In this document: positions 23,836 through 32,131 of the stretch, piece by piece
How the letters are laid out: each line of letters opens with the position of its first letter
Position numbering within the stretch: position 1 is the stretch's first letter
Assembly (NCBI RefSeq): GCF_014205275.1
Contig: NZ_JACHND010000001.1
Coordinates: 1,736,001-1,800,000 of the forward strand
Direction of reading: 5' to 3'
From: Sphaerisporangium siamense
GTDB taxonomy: Bacteria; Actinomycetota; Actinomycetes; Streptosporangiales; Streptosporangiaceae
DNA: 64,000 nt
Translations under genes and position numbers: made by a program
Notes under the pieces: generated by a model
Told to the model about the DNA's origin: nothing
What the model saw: only the letters and a program-made list of their open reading frames with translations
The model's database searches: none

Positions 23836-24843
23836 ATGAGGCGTCCTCGCAGGCTGGCCGCGGTCTTCACCGCGGCGCTGGCCCTTCTCCTCTCCGCCGC
23901 CTGCGGCTCCTCCGGCAACGAGACGGGCGCCGCGGAACCGAAGACGGTGAGGTTCGGCTACATCGCCGACTTCGCCGGCGCCGCCGTACTCGCCACGGCC
24001 GACAAGCAGGGCCTGTGGGCCAAGCACGGCCTGAAGCCCGACCTGAAGGTGTTCACCAACGGGCCGCTGCAGATCCAGGCGCTCGGCTCCGGCGACATCG
24101 ACTTCGGCTACATCGGCTCCGGCGCGACCTGGCTGCCGGCCAGCGGCAAGGCGAAGATCATCGCACCGAACATGCTCGGCCAGGCCGACCGGATCATCAC
24201 CCACGCCGACTCCGGGATCACGTCCGTCGCCGCCCTCAAGGGCAAGAAGATCGGCGTGCCCGAGGGCACCTCGGGCGACATGATCCTGCAGCTCGCGCTC
24301 AAGGAGGCCGGCCTGACCGCCAAGGACGTGCAGAAGGTCAACATGGACCCGAGCACCGTGGTCACCGCCTTCTCCTCCAAGCAGATCGACGCCGCGGCCA
24401 TCTGGTACCCGCTGATCGACACGATCAAGAAGAACGCGCCCGACCTGGTCGAGCTGACCAAGAGCGAGGATTACTACCCGCGGCTCAGCTTCCCCAGTTC
24501 CTTCGTGGCCCGCAACGAGCTGGTCGCCGACGACACCGCGACGGTGACCAAGGTGCTCAAGGTCATCCAGGAGGCCGATGACTGGATCGCGGCCAACACC
24601 GCCGAGGCCGAGACGCTGACCGCCACGTTCCTGAAGGTCCCGGCCGGGCAGTTCAAGGGCTCCTCCGCGGTCACGAAGATCCTGCCCACCGCCGAGCTGG
24701 TCAAGTTGACCGAGGACGGGTCGGTCGCCGGCTGGTACAAGGGCCTGGCCGACATCTTCGTCGCCATGGGCAAGCTGCCCCAGTCTCCGGACCCCGCCAC
24801 GTACTTCACCGCCGACCTGTACAAGTCGGCGTCCTCCGGCTGA
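23836..24843 (+). CDS. Substrate-binding lipoprotein of an SsuA/TauA-like ABC importer
   Basis: The 335-residue protein has a lipobox LSAAC with the modified cysteine at C23. The mature part matches NMT1/SsuA-type binding proteins: VRFGYIADFAGAAVLATADKQGLWAKHGL, LGSGDIDFGYIGSGATW, and KKIGVPEGTSGDMILQLAL. Such proteins carry sulfonates, sulfate esters, nitrate or pyrimidine precursors. It lies 51 nt after the sulfatase, likely in the same transcript, and is convergent with its cognate ATPase/permease genes. Confidence 0.88.
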   Translation: MRRPRRLAAVFTAALALLLSAACGSSGNETGAAEPKTVRFGYIADFAGAAVLATADKQGLWAKHGLKPDLKVFTNGPLQIQALGSGDIDFGYIGSGATWLPASGKAKIIAPNMLGQADRIITHADSGITSVAALKGKKIGVPEGTSGDMILQLALKEAGLTAKDVQKVNMDPSTVVTAFSSKQIDAAAIWYPLIDTIKKNAPDLVELTKSEDYYPRLSFPSSFVARNELVADDTATVTKVLKVIQEADDWIAANTAEAETLTATFLKVPAGQFKGSSAVTKILPTAELVKLTEDGSVAGWYKGLADIFVAMGKLPQSPDPATYFTADLYKSASSG

Positions 24844-24897
24844 CCCGGGGTGACCGCGAGCCCCATCCGGCGAAGCGGTCCACGAGGTCTGACACGG

Positions 24898-24944
24898 CGA
24901 AGGGCCGGATGACCAGGGACACGCCCTGGTCATCCGGCCCTTCG
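24898..24944. terminator. Bidirectional terminator, 21-bp perfect stem
   Basis: CGAAGGGCCGGATGACCAGG (plus one more G) at 24898-24918 pairs perfectly with 24924-24944 around an ACACG loop, separating the converging binding-protein and ATPase transcripts. Confidence 0.9.
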
Positions 24945-24992
24945 TCCCGTCCGGGGGGCGGGCGGCCGGGGTGACCGGCCGCCCGCCGGCGG

Positions 24993-25775
24993 TCAGGCGG
25001 CCGGGGCGGCCGGCGCCTGGTGATAGACCGAGTGCCAGACCTCGTTGCGGATGCGCCCGAACTCCGGCGACAGCCGGATCTCCTCGGTCCGCGGGTAGGG
25101 CAGGTCGACGTCGATGACCTTGTAGATCCGGCCGGGCCGCGCCGCCATGACGACCACCCGGTTGGCCAGGTAGACCGCCTCGTCGACGTCGTGGGTGATG
25201 AACATGACGGTACGGCGCTCCTGGCTCCAGGTGCGCAGGAGCTGATCCTGTAGCTGCACGCGGGTCAGCGCGTCCAGTGCCCCGAAGGGCTCGTCCATGA
25301 GCAGGACCTGCGGGTTCACCGCGTAGGCCCGGGCGATGGCGCAGCGTTGTTTCATGCCGCCGGACAGGGTCTTCGGCAGCGCGTCGGCGAAGTCGGCCAG
25401 GCCGACGAGTTCGATCGCCCGCTGGGCCCGCTCACGCCGCTCCTCGGGAGAGATGGGGGAGAGCTTGAGGCCGAACTCGACGTTCTTGCGCACGGTCAGC
25501 CAGGGAAACAGGGCGTACTGCTGGAAGATCACGCCCCGGTCCGGCCCGGGCCCGGCGACCGGGCGTCCGTCGATGAGGATCTGGCCGGTACCGGGGTCGA
25601 TCAGGCCGGCGGCCATGCCCATCAACGTGCTCTTGCCGCAGCCGGACGGCCCGACGACGGTCACGAACTCACGGTCGGCGATGTCCAGGGAGACGTCGCT
25701 GAGTGCGACGAACTCCGTGTCCTTGAGCGCGAAGCTCTTCGAGACGCTCTGAAAGGAGATCTTCTTGCCGTTCAT
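24993..25775 (-). CDS. SsuB/TauB-like ABC ATPase
   Basis: ATG 25773-25775 overlaps the permease stop (ATGA). The protein has 260 residues, with Walker [11 protein letters not shown]-loop FQQYALFPW, signature LSGGMKQR, Walker [13 protein letters not shown] and H-loop FITHDVDEA. It energises import of the compound delivered by the binding protein at 23.8 kb. The closest families are SsuB/TauB (sulfonates) and AtsC (aryl sulfate esters). Confidence 0.92.
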   Translation of the reverse strand: MNGKKISFQSVSKSFALKDTEFVALSDVSLDIADREFVTVVGPSGCGKSTLMGMAAGLIDPGTGQILIDGRPVAGPGPDRGVIFQQYALFPWLTVRKNVEFGLKLSPISPEERRERAQRAIELVGLADFADALPKTLSGGMKQRCAIARAYAVNPQVLLMDEPFGALDALTRVQLQDQLLRTWSQERRTVMFITHDVDEAVYLANRVVVMAARPGRIYKVIDVDLPYPRTEEIRLSPEFGRIRNEVWHSVYHQAPAAPAA

Positions 25776-26578
25776 CGGCGTTCCTGCCATCCGGTGAGGC
25801 GGCGCTCGGCCAGGAGCAGCAGGCGGTCCATGGCCAGACCGAGCACGCCGATGCTGATCAGCCCGACGAAGATCGTCGGAAGGTCGTAGTAGAGCTGGGC
25901 CTGCTGCATCCGGTAACCCAGCCCCTCCTGGGCGGCGATCAGTTCGGCGGCGACCAGGGTGCCCCACGCCGCGCCGAGACCGATGCGCATGCCGACGATG
26001 ATGAACGGGGTGGAGGCCGGGACCACGACCTTCAGGAAGATGACCCGGTCGGAGGCGCCCAGCACCCGGGCGGCGTTGATCAGGGTCTTGTCCACGTCCA
26101 TCACCCCCTGGAAGGTCGCCACCACACTGGACAGGAAGGCGGCCAGGAAGATGACGAAGATCTTGGGGGTCTCTCCGATGCCCATCAGCAGGATCGCCAG
26201 CGGGATGATCGCCAGCGGGGGGATGGTGCGGAAGAACTGGACGTAAGGCTCGATGAGGCCGCGGGCGGTGCCGTACCAGCCCATGAGGAAGCCGACCGGG
26301 ACGGCGAGCGCGGTTCCGAGCGCGAAGCCGGTGAAGACCCGGCGCAGGCTGGCGAGAACGTCGGCCGGGAGGGTGCCGTCCGCGATCAGCTCGGCGCCTC
26401 GGACGGCCACGTCGACGGGACCTGACAGTCCCTGAATGCCGGATCTGGACAGCACGGTCCAGATGCCGAGGCCCAGCACCACGGCGATCACGTTGAGGCC
26501 GATGCCGCGCACCGGTCCGCGCGCCCGGCGGCGTCTGGGGGTGGGGGTGGGGGTGTCGGGAACGGTCACGGCGGTCAT
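25772..26578 (-). CDS. SsuC/TauC-like ABC permease
   Basis: ATG 26576-26578 (a GTG six bases upstream is possible) begins 268 residues with about six membrane helices. The EAA-type loop reads [38 protein letters not shown] basic N-terminus precedes the first helix. It forms an operon with the ATPase. The 269 nt to the right hold the divergent promoter region shared with the FGE gene; no ORF there is convincing. Confidence 0.9.
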   Translation of the reverse strand: MTAVTVPDTPTPTPRRRRARGPVRGIGLNVIAVVLGLGIWTVLSRSGIQGLSGPVDVAVRGAELIADGTLPADVLASLRRVFTGFALGTALAVPVGFLMGWYGTARGLIEPYVQFFRTIPPLAIIPLAILLMGIGETPKIFVIFLAAFLSSVVATFQGVMDVDKTLINAARVLGASDRVIFLKVVVPASTPFIIVGMRIGLGAAWGTLVAAELIAAQEGLGYRMQQAQLYYDLPTIFVGLISIGVLGLAMDRLLLLAERRLTGWQERR

Positions 26579-26847
26579 GGCCACTGGTCAATCGTCACTG
26601 GGATTCATCCTCACAACTCATCGGGCTCTCCGCTGGTCACGAAGCATCATGAGATCGGCGACCGTAGGCGGGCGACCTGTGGCCGCCACCCTCGGGTACG
26701 GCGGAGCGTCGGACCCCGGCGCCCCGCAGCCGATGACGTCTTCCATTTTTTCCGAAGCTCGGTCAAAATTACCTCACTGTCGGCGGGACGTGAACCCCCA
26801 CTCTCCCCACCAGGACCACGCCGCAGACGATCGATGAAAGGGACGGG

Positions 26848-27834
26848 ATGACCGGCTGTTGCTCCCCCGGAAGGGAACCCGCGCGGACACCTGTGACGGT
26901 CCCGGCGCCCACGTGCCCGGCCGGCGCCGTCGAGACGGCCCCGTCTCCGGCCCGGCACGACGTGGCGGCGTCCCTGGCGGGCATGGTGGCCATCCCGGGC
27001 GGGACGTTCCTCATGGGCGGCGAGGATCCGGACGGCTGGGCGGCCGACGGGGAAGGGCCCATCCGGGAGGTGACGCTGCGTCCGTTCCTGATCGACGCGA
27101 TGTGCGTGACCAACGCGGAGTTCGCCGGGTTCGCCGAGGACACCGGCTACCGGACGGAGGCCGAACGGTTCGGCTGGTCCTACGTCTTCCATCGCTTCGC
27201 CGACCGCCGCCACGCCATCGACGGCCATGTGCCCGGCGCCCCGTGGTGGCTGGCGGTCGCCGGCGCGACCTGGCGTTCTCCCGAGGGCCCCGGCTCCACC
27301 GTCGCCTCCCGGCAGGACCACCCCGTGGTCCACGTCTCCTGGAACGACGCCGCCGCCTACGCCGCCTGGGCCGGCAAGCGCCTGCCCACCGAGGCCGAGT
27401 GGGAGATGGCCGCCCGGGGCGGGCTGGCCGGGGCCCGCTACCCCTGGGGGAACGAGCTGACGCCGGACGGTGAGCACCGGTGCAACATCTGGCAGGGCCG
27501 TTTCCCGCACGCCGACACCGCCGAGGACGGCTACGCCGGAACCGCTCCGGTCGACGCCTTCGCCCCCAACGGTTACGGCCTGCACAACACCTCGGGCAAC
27601 GTCTGGGAGTGGTGTGCCGATTGGTGGAGCACCGGCTGGCACGCGGCCGAGTCCTCGCCGACCCGGATCGACCCGCAGGGCCCTCCGGCGGGGACGGCCC
27701 GGGTGGTGCGCGGCGGCTCGTACCTGTGCCACGACTCCTACTGCAACCGCTACCGTGTGGCCGCCCGTACGGGGAACACCCCCGACTCGTCCACCGGCCA
27801 CACCGGCTTCCGCTGCGCCGCCACCTCGCGATGA
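26848..27834 (+). CDS. Formylglycine-generating enzyme (FGE/SUMF1 family)
   Basis: A 328-residue protein with GMVAIPGGTFLMGG at ~45-58, then VHVSWNDAAAYAAWAGKRLPTEAEWEMAARGG, YPWGNE, NTSGNVWEWCADWW and the C-terminal VVRGGSYLCHDSYCNRYRVAAR. C294 and C299 form the C-x4-C copper site of true aerobic FGEs, so this is an authentic FGE rather than a non-catalytic FGE-sulfatase-domain protein. It would convert C53 of the sulfatase in this cluster to formylglycine. It is transcribed away from the transporter genes. Confidence 0.93.
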   Translation: MTGCCSPGREPARTPVTVPAPTCPAGAVETAPSPARHDVAASLAGMVAIPGGTFLMGGEDPDGWAADGEGPIREVTLRPFLIDAMCVTNAEFAGFAEDTGYRTEAERFGWSYVFHRFADRRHAIDGHVPGAPWWLAVAGATWRSPEGPGSTVASRQDHPVVHVSWNDAAAYAAWAGKRLPTEAEWEMAARGGLAGARYPWGNELTPDGEHRCNIWQGRFPHADTAEDGYAGTAPVDAFAPNGYGLHNTSGNVWEWCADWWSTGWHAAESSPTRIDPQGPPAGTARVVRGGSYLCHDSYCNRYRVAARTGNTPDSSTGHTGFRCAATSR

Positions 27835-27858
27835 ACCTCCGCGTGAGCCGGTCGGCGG

Positions 27859-29046
27859 TCAGAAGGCGGCGGGCTGCAGATGCAGGGGAACCGGGGGCTC
27901 CTCGTGCAGGAGCAGAGCGATCGCGCCCATGGCCGAGGCGTTCGCGCCGAGGTCGGCCGGCACCACCTTGATCTGCCGGGGCGACCTCGGCAGCGCCTGT
28001 CTGGTTATCTCCGCCTCGATCGGGCCGAGAACCAGACTGCCCAGCGCGGCGAGTTCGCCGCCGATGACGACCTGTTCGGGATCGAGCTGCGTGACGGTGC
28101 CCGCGAGCACCCGGCCCAGGTCCGCCGCGGCGGCCGAGACGACCTCGCACACCTCCGCCACCCTGTCCTGGGCCGCGGCGACCAGCGCGTCGACGCCGGC
28201 CAGCACGACGCCCCTGGCGGCGCAAGCCTCCAGCAGCGCCTGGCCTCCGACCCGGCCTTCCAGGCAACCGCGGCCGCCGCAGTGGCACTGCGGCCCGCGG
28301 GGATCGAGGGAGACGTGCCCGAGTTCCCCGGCCGCGCCCTGCGCTCCGCGCAGCAGCCTGCCTCCGCAGAGGAAACCGCCGCCCACCCCCACCGACCAGC
28401 GCACGTAGACCATGTCACGGACCAGCCTGGCCACACCCCAGGTGGCCTCGGCCAGCGCCGCCAGCCTCGCGTTGTTGTCGACCATGACGCGCACGCCGAA
28501 CTCCTCGGCGATCCGCCGGGTCATCGGCAGGTATCGGGTGGACACCGTCTCGGCGGGCAGGGTGGGCTCCCCGACGACGCCCACCAGGCCGACCCCCACC
28601 GACTTGAGCGCGTCCAGCCGTAGCTCGCGTTCCTGCGCCACCCGCCGGACCAGGCGTATCGCGGCCTCGGTCAGCTCCTCGACTCCGGCCCCCGCGGGGA
28701 CGTCCTCCGTCTCGGTCGCGACGACCTGGTGCGCCATGTTCGCGATGGCCATGCGGACGCGCCTTCTGCCCATGTCGAGTCCCAGCAGGAGGCCGGCGGC
28801 GGGGTTGAGGGCGACCAGCGACGCCGGACGCCCGCGTCCGCGCGGCCCGGTCGGCACCGCCTCGGTCTCGACCACGGCGCCACGCTCGATCAGGTCCGAG
28901 ATGATGGCGAACAGAGTCGTACGAGACAGTCCCGTGCGCTGGGTGAGCTGTGCCCGGCTCAGCGCCCCCGCTGAACGCAGTGCGGCGAGGACGGCGTCCT
29001 CGTGCATCTGGCGGAGCCGCTGAAGTGCGTCGACAGGGCTGGACAT
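27859..29046 (-). CDS. ROK-family transcriptional regulator
   Basis: I chose ATG 29044-29046 (an in-frame ATG is at 29062-29064), giving 395 residues. An N-terminal winged HTH (DAVLAALRSAGALSRAQLTQRTGLSRTTLFAIISDLIERG) is followed by a sugar-kinase-like domain: LLGLDMGRRRVRMAIAN, the GELGHVSLDPRGPQCHCGGR zinc site (CxCGxxGC) and GGELAALG. ROK repressors respond to sugars or amino-sugar derivatives, fitting control of the GH20/sulfatase genes. An AGTTGAC motif lies just upstream of its own start. Confidence 0.9.
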   Translation of the reverse strand: MSSPVDALQRLRQMHEDAVLAALRSAGALSRAQLTQRTGLSRTTLFAIISDLIERGAVVETEAVPTGPRGRGRPASLVALNPAAGLLLGLDMGRRRVRMAIANMAHQVVATETEDVPAGAGVEELTEAAIRLVRRVAQERELRLDALKSVGVGLVGVVGEPTLPAETVSTRYLPMTRRIAEEFGVRVMVDNNARLAALAEATWGVARLVRDMVYVRWSVGVGGGFLCGGRLLRGAQGAAGELGHVSLDPRGPQCHCGGRGCLEGRVGGQALLEACAARGVVLAGVDALVAAAQDRVAEVCEVVSAAAADLGRVLAGTVTQLDPEQVVIGGELAALGSLVLGPIEAEITRQALPRSPRQIKVVPADLGANASAMGAIALLLHEEPPVPLHLQPAAF

Positions 29047-29067
29047 GGCACCATGATGATCCATCGG

Positions 29068-29082
29068 GGAAATTTGTCAACT
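29068..29082 (-). promoter_or_regulatory. AGTTGAC-type site upstream of the ROK gene
   Basis: Minus strand AGTTGACAAATTTCC, ~22 nt upstream of the chosen ROK start. It shares the AGTTGAC core and a following AT-rich AAT with the two sites at 22.07 and 22.26 kb. It may be an autoregulatory operator or simply a TTGACA -35 box. Confidence 0.45.
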
Positions 29083-29304
29083 TTCCGAGTTAAATACTAA
29101 CACCCCCGAAAGGGCCTGGCCGGGAGCCGGGCGCGTGCCCTTACGCCGTCGGCCGTCGGATCGTCTGTCAGGCGGCGCGTACGCCTGTACGAGGGCAGGT
29201 CGGACAGGCTGACAACACGATCTTCTGGCGGACACCGCGAGCGGTCCGAAACCGTGGACCTCGCCGCAGGAAACCCCCCCCAGCGTCCGCAATCAGGAGA
29301 AACG

Positions 29305-30150
29305 ATGAAGCTGCCTTCATATGCCGCTGCCCCCGTGGCGGTCGCCCTGCTCGCTTGCGTGACCGGAGCGTCCGGGATGTCGGTGGCACAGGCAGCCGAC
29401 GGCAAGGGCCTTCCGAGCGTGAACATGGAGGCCACGGTCAAGGCGGCGCAGATCGATCCGCGGCGGTCCGACGACGAGCTGACCCCGGGGGCCAAGGTCG
29501 GCGTGCTGCTCGTGGAGCGGGCACTACGGGACCGGCGTCTGCTCGACGCGAAGTGGGTGGACGGGTACTTCGGCTCCACGACGGTGGCCGCCTTCGCGAA
29601 GTTCCAGAGGTCGCTCGGCCTCACCGGGCTCGCCGCCAACGGGCTGCCGGGGAAGGCGTCCCTCACCAGGCTCGGAGCCGGCCGCTTCAAGGTCACCCAC
29701 GTCATCGGCCCGGGAGGCCGGGTGTCCTCGGGCGGCGTCGTCATCGACACCCGTACGCGGAGCATGCTGGCCGAGGCGAAGCGGCTGCTCGGCCGCGACC
29801 TCGTGCTGTTGCAGGGGTCGTACAACCCCGGCGGCGACCCCACGTCCGCGGGCACCCACGACGGCGGCGGCGTCGTCGACATCTCGGTCAAGGGGATGAG
29901 TTCCGCCACCCGCACGGCGGCCGTCCGCGCGTTGCGGCGTGTCGGCTTCGCGGCATGGCTGCGCAACCCCGATCAGGACGACTGGCCGTGGCACATCCAC
30001 GCCGCCGCCATCAACGACACCGACCTCTCCAGCCAGGCCCAGCACCAGGTCGGTGACTACTACCTCGGCCGGAACGGGCTCTCCCGCCGCGGCCCCGACG
30101 ACGGCCCGAAGGTGACCATCCGCACCTGGGAGGAGTACCGGCGTCGCTGA
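29305..30150 (+). CDS. Secreted PG-binding / M15-like (VanY-type) D,D-carboxypeptidase
   Basis: ATG 29305 after AGGAG gives 281 residues. A signal peptide (PVAVALLACVTGASGMSVAQA) is followed by a peptidoglycan-binding-1-like region (~75-130: WVDGYFGSTTVAAFAKFQRSLGL). The C-terminal domain shows GTHDGGGVVDIS (H-x6-D) and WPWHIHAAA, the zinc ligands of M15 peptidases. It would cut peptide stems of the cell wall. It heads a run of three secreted wall hydrolases separated by 34-39 nt. Confidence 0.8.
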   Translation: MKLPSYAAAPVAVALLACVTGASGMSVAQAADGKGLPSVNMEATVKAAQIDPRRSDDELTPGAKVGVLLVERALRDRRLLDAKWVDGYFGSTTVAAFAKFQRSLGLTGLAANGLPGKASLTRLGAGRFKVTHVIGPGGRVSSGGVVIDTRTRSMLAEAKRLLGRDLVLLQGSYNPGGDPTSAGTHDGGGVVDISVKGMSSATRTAAVRALRRVGFAAWLRNPDQDDWPWHIHAAAINDTDLSSQAQHQVGDYYLGRNGLSRRGPDDGPKVTIRTWEEYRRR

Positions 30151-30189
30151 CCACCCGAATCCCCAGGTCACAGACACAAGGAGAACACC

Positions 30190-31086
30190 ATGAACACGAT
30201 TACCAAGATCCTCACCACGGCGTCCGCCGCGATCGTGCTCGGCGGGACGGTGCTGGCCGCCGCTTCGCCCGCCTCGGCGGCGAGCCGTAACGGCGTCTGC
30301 GAGAGCGGCGAGTTCTGTTACTACTTCAACAGCGGCAACAAGGGGTCGGTGTCGGACTTCGCCGGATCGGTCGGTGACTACGGCACCAAGCAGCCGTCCT
30401 GCTTCGACTTCAAGGGGCCCGGCGCCGGCAAGGGCAAGTGCGTCAAGAACGCCGCGGCCTCGGTGTGGAACCGCAGCGGCAAGACCGTTCGGGTCTACTT
30501 CAACAGCAACTACGGCGGCAGCGTCACCCAGGACTTCAAGCCCGGCGCCAAGGGCAACCTCAAGCCCGCCCTCAAGAACCAGAACGCCTCGCACCAGTTC
30601 GGCCCGTCGTCATCGGCGCGCGTCAACATGTCGTACGCGCTGTACAAGACCGGTGGCGGCCACGTCAGCTGCGCCTTCGACGGTTACACCAACACCCGTG
30701 GCCGGCACGAGGGCATCGACATCGCCCGCAGGATCGGCTCGGACGTCCACGCCCTGGTGGGCGGTCAGCTCATCTACCTCGCGCGCGGGCGCAACGGCGG
30801 CTCCGGGCTCTCCACGATCGCCATCTACAACGCCTCGCTGAACAAGACGATCATCTACCTGCACTCCGCTCCGCTGTCCTCCCTGCGCGTGGGCCAGCAG
30901 ATCTCGCGCGGCCAGATCATCGCCGACGAGGCGTGGCACGGCGTGTCGTCCAGTTCGGCCGCGCACACCCACGTCGAGATGCGCCCCGGACGGCAGAAGC
31001 TCGCCGCCAAGAGCGTCGGCGACCCGACCCTGAGCAACCCGAACCCGAACGCGTTCTGGGCCTCCCAGGGCTACAACGTCCGCTAG
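30190..31086 (+). CDS. Secreted I36-type domain fused to M23 (LytM) endopeptidase
   Basis: A 298-residue protein: signal peptide ending ASPASA, then an I36-inhibitor/crystallin-like domain (~32-138: GVCESGEFCYYFNSGNKGS; SVWNRSGKTVRVYFNSNYGG), then an M23 domain. The M23 motifs are RHEGIDIA (H-x3-D) and HTHVEMR (HxH), all zinc and catalytic residues present. It would cleave cross-bridges in peptidoglycan. Its N-terminal domain is nearly identical to that of the next gene, including at DNA level. Confidence 0.85.
   Translation: MNTITKILTTASAAIVLGGTVLAAASPASAASRNGVCESGEFCYYFNSGNKGSVSDFAGSVGDYGTKQPSCFDFKGPGAGKGKCVKNAAASVWNRSGKTVRVYFNSNYGGSVTQDFKPGAKGNLKPALKNQNASHQFGPSSSARVNMSYALYKTGGGHVSCAFDGYTNTRGRHEGIDIARRIGSDVHALVGGQLIYLARGRNGGSGLSTIAIYNASLNKTIIYLHSAPLSSLRVGQQISRGQIIADEAWHGVSSSSAAHTHVEMRPGRQKLAAKSVGDPTLSNPNPNAFWASQGYNVR
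30222..30595 (+). repeat. 374-bp direct repeat, copy 1 (I36 domain coding)
   Basis: 30222-30595 aligns without gaps to 31165-31538 at a constant offset of 943 bp. It spans the end of the signal peptide and the whole I36-type domain. The few differences are nearly all in third codon positions or in the signal peptide. Confidence 0.9.
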
Positions 31087-31120
31087 CGCACCTCGGCCTC
31101 TGACGAAGAAGAAGGCAACT

Positions 31121-32071
31121 GTGTCTGTACGAATCACACGTCTCATCTCGCGGTTAGCCGCGGTGTCCGCCGCGATGGTGGTCGGCGGGACGGTGCTGGC
31201 CGGGGCTTCGCCCGCCTCGGCGGCGAGCCGTAACGGCGTCTGCGAGAGCGGCGAGTTCTGTTACTACTTCAACAGCGGCAACAAGGGGTCGGTGTCGGAT
31301 TTCGCCGGGTCGGTCGGTGACTACGGCACCAAGCAGCCGTCCTGCTTCGACTTCAAGGGACCGGGTGCCGGCAAGGGCAAGTGCGTCAAGAACGCCGCGG
31401 CCTCGGTGTGGAACCGCAGCGGCAAGACCGTGCGGGTCTACTTCAACAGCAACTACGGCGGCAGCGTCACCCAGGACTTCAAGCCCGGCGCCAAGGGCAA
31501 CCTCAAGCCCGCCCTCAAGAACCAGAACGCCTCGCACCGGCTCGTGAGCTCCGCGCCGCAGACCGGGTGCAAGACCGACGGCACGCACAGCAGGCTGCCC
31601 ACGACGATCCTCGTCTACCGCAAATCCCTCAACCGCGTGGACCGGGTGGATTTCAAGACCTACATCAAGAACGTCCTGCCCAACGAGTGGCGGTCGCACT
31701 GGCCGCAGCAGTCGCTCAGGGCCGGGGCGATCGCCGTCAAGAACTTCGGCTGGTACTGGGCGCTGCGTTCGGCGAGCAAGACGCCGAGCGGCCAGTGCTA
31801 CGACGTCACCGACCACACCTCCAGCCAGGTGTACAGGCCCGGCTCCGCGACGGCGGCGACGAACGCCGCGGTGGACGCGACGTGGGGCGTCCGGATGACG
31901 CGCGATGGGAAGATCTTCAGGGCCCAGTACTGCTCCACGACGACGGCGTGCGGCAACTGGGTCACCGGCGACTGGATGTCGCAGACCGGCTCGCGCGACA
32001 AGGCCAACGCGGGCTGGAGCTACTCCAGGATCCTCAGGTCCTACTACAAGGGGATCGTCCTCCACTCCTGA
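31121..32071 (+). CDS. Secreted I36-type domain fused to SpoIID/LytB domain
   Basis: GTG 31121 begins 316 residues. After a signal peptide the same I36-type domain as in the preceding protein is found, followed by a SpoIID/LytB-like domain (VDFKTYIKNVLPNEW; SLRAGAIAVKNFGWYWA; CYDVTDHTSSQVY; AVDATWGVRMT). SpoIID enzymes are lytic transglycosylases acting on denuded glycan strands. Outside sporulating Firmicutes the partner peptide-removing enzyme would be needed; neighbouring M15/M23 enzymes could supply it (inference). Confidence 0.82.
   Translation: MSVRITRLISRLAAVSAAMVVGGTVLAGASPASAASRNGVCESGEFCYYFNSGNKGSVSDFAGSVGDYGTKQPSCFDFKGPGAGKGKCVKNAAASVWNRSGKTVRVYFNSNYGGSVTQDFKPGAKGNLKPALKNQNASHRLVSSAPQTGCKTDGTHSRLPTTILVYRKSLNRVDRVDFKTYIKNVLPNEWRSHWPQQSLRAGAIAVKNFGWYWALRSASKTPSGQCYDVTDHTSSQVYRPGSATAATNAAVDATWGVRMTRDGKIFRAQYCSTTTACGNWVTGDWMSQTGSRDKANAGWSYSRILRSYYKGIVLHS
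31165..31538 (+). repeat. 374-bp direct repeat, copy 2 (I36 domain coding)
   Basis: Partner of 30222-30595; similarity stops abruptly where the M23 and SpoIID catalytic domains begin, as expected from recent duplication or gene conversion of one exchangeable domain. Confidence 0.9.
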
Positions 32072-32094
32072 ACCCAGGAGATCCTCCGCTGCCG

Positions 32095-32126
32095 GTTCCC
32101 CGCCGTGTGCGCACACGGCGGGGAAC
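32095..32126. terminator. Bidirectional terminator hairpin
   Basis: A 14-bp perfect stem GTTCCCCGCCGTGT/ACACGGCGGGGAAC with GCGC loop lies between the convergent SpoIID-domain and HTH genes. Confidence 0.85.
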
Positions 32127-32131
32127 GGGCG

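Noticed and set aside
22270-24933. Long minus-strand ORF opposite sulfatase and binding protein
   Set aside because: Shadow frame spanning two well-defined plus-strand genes and a terminator.
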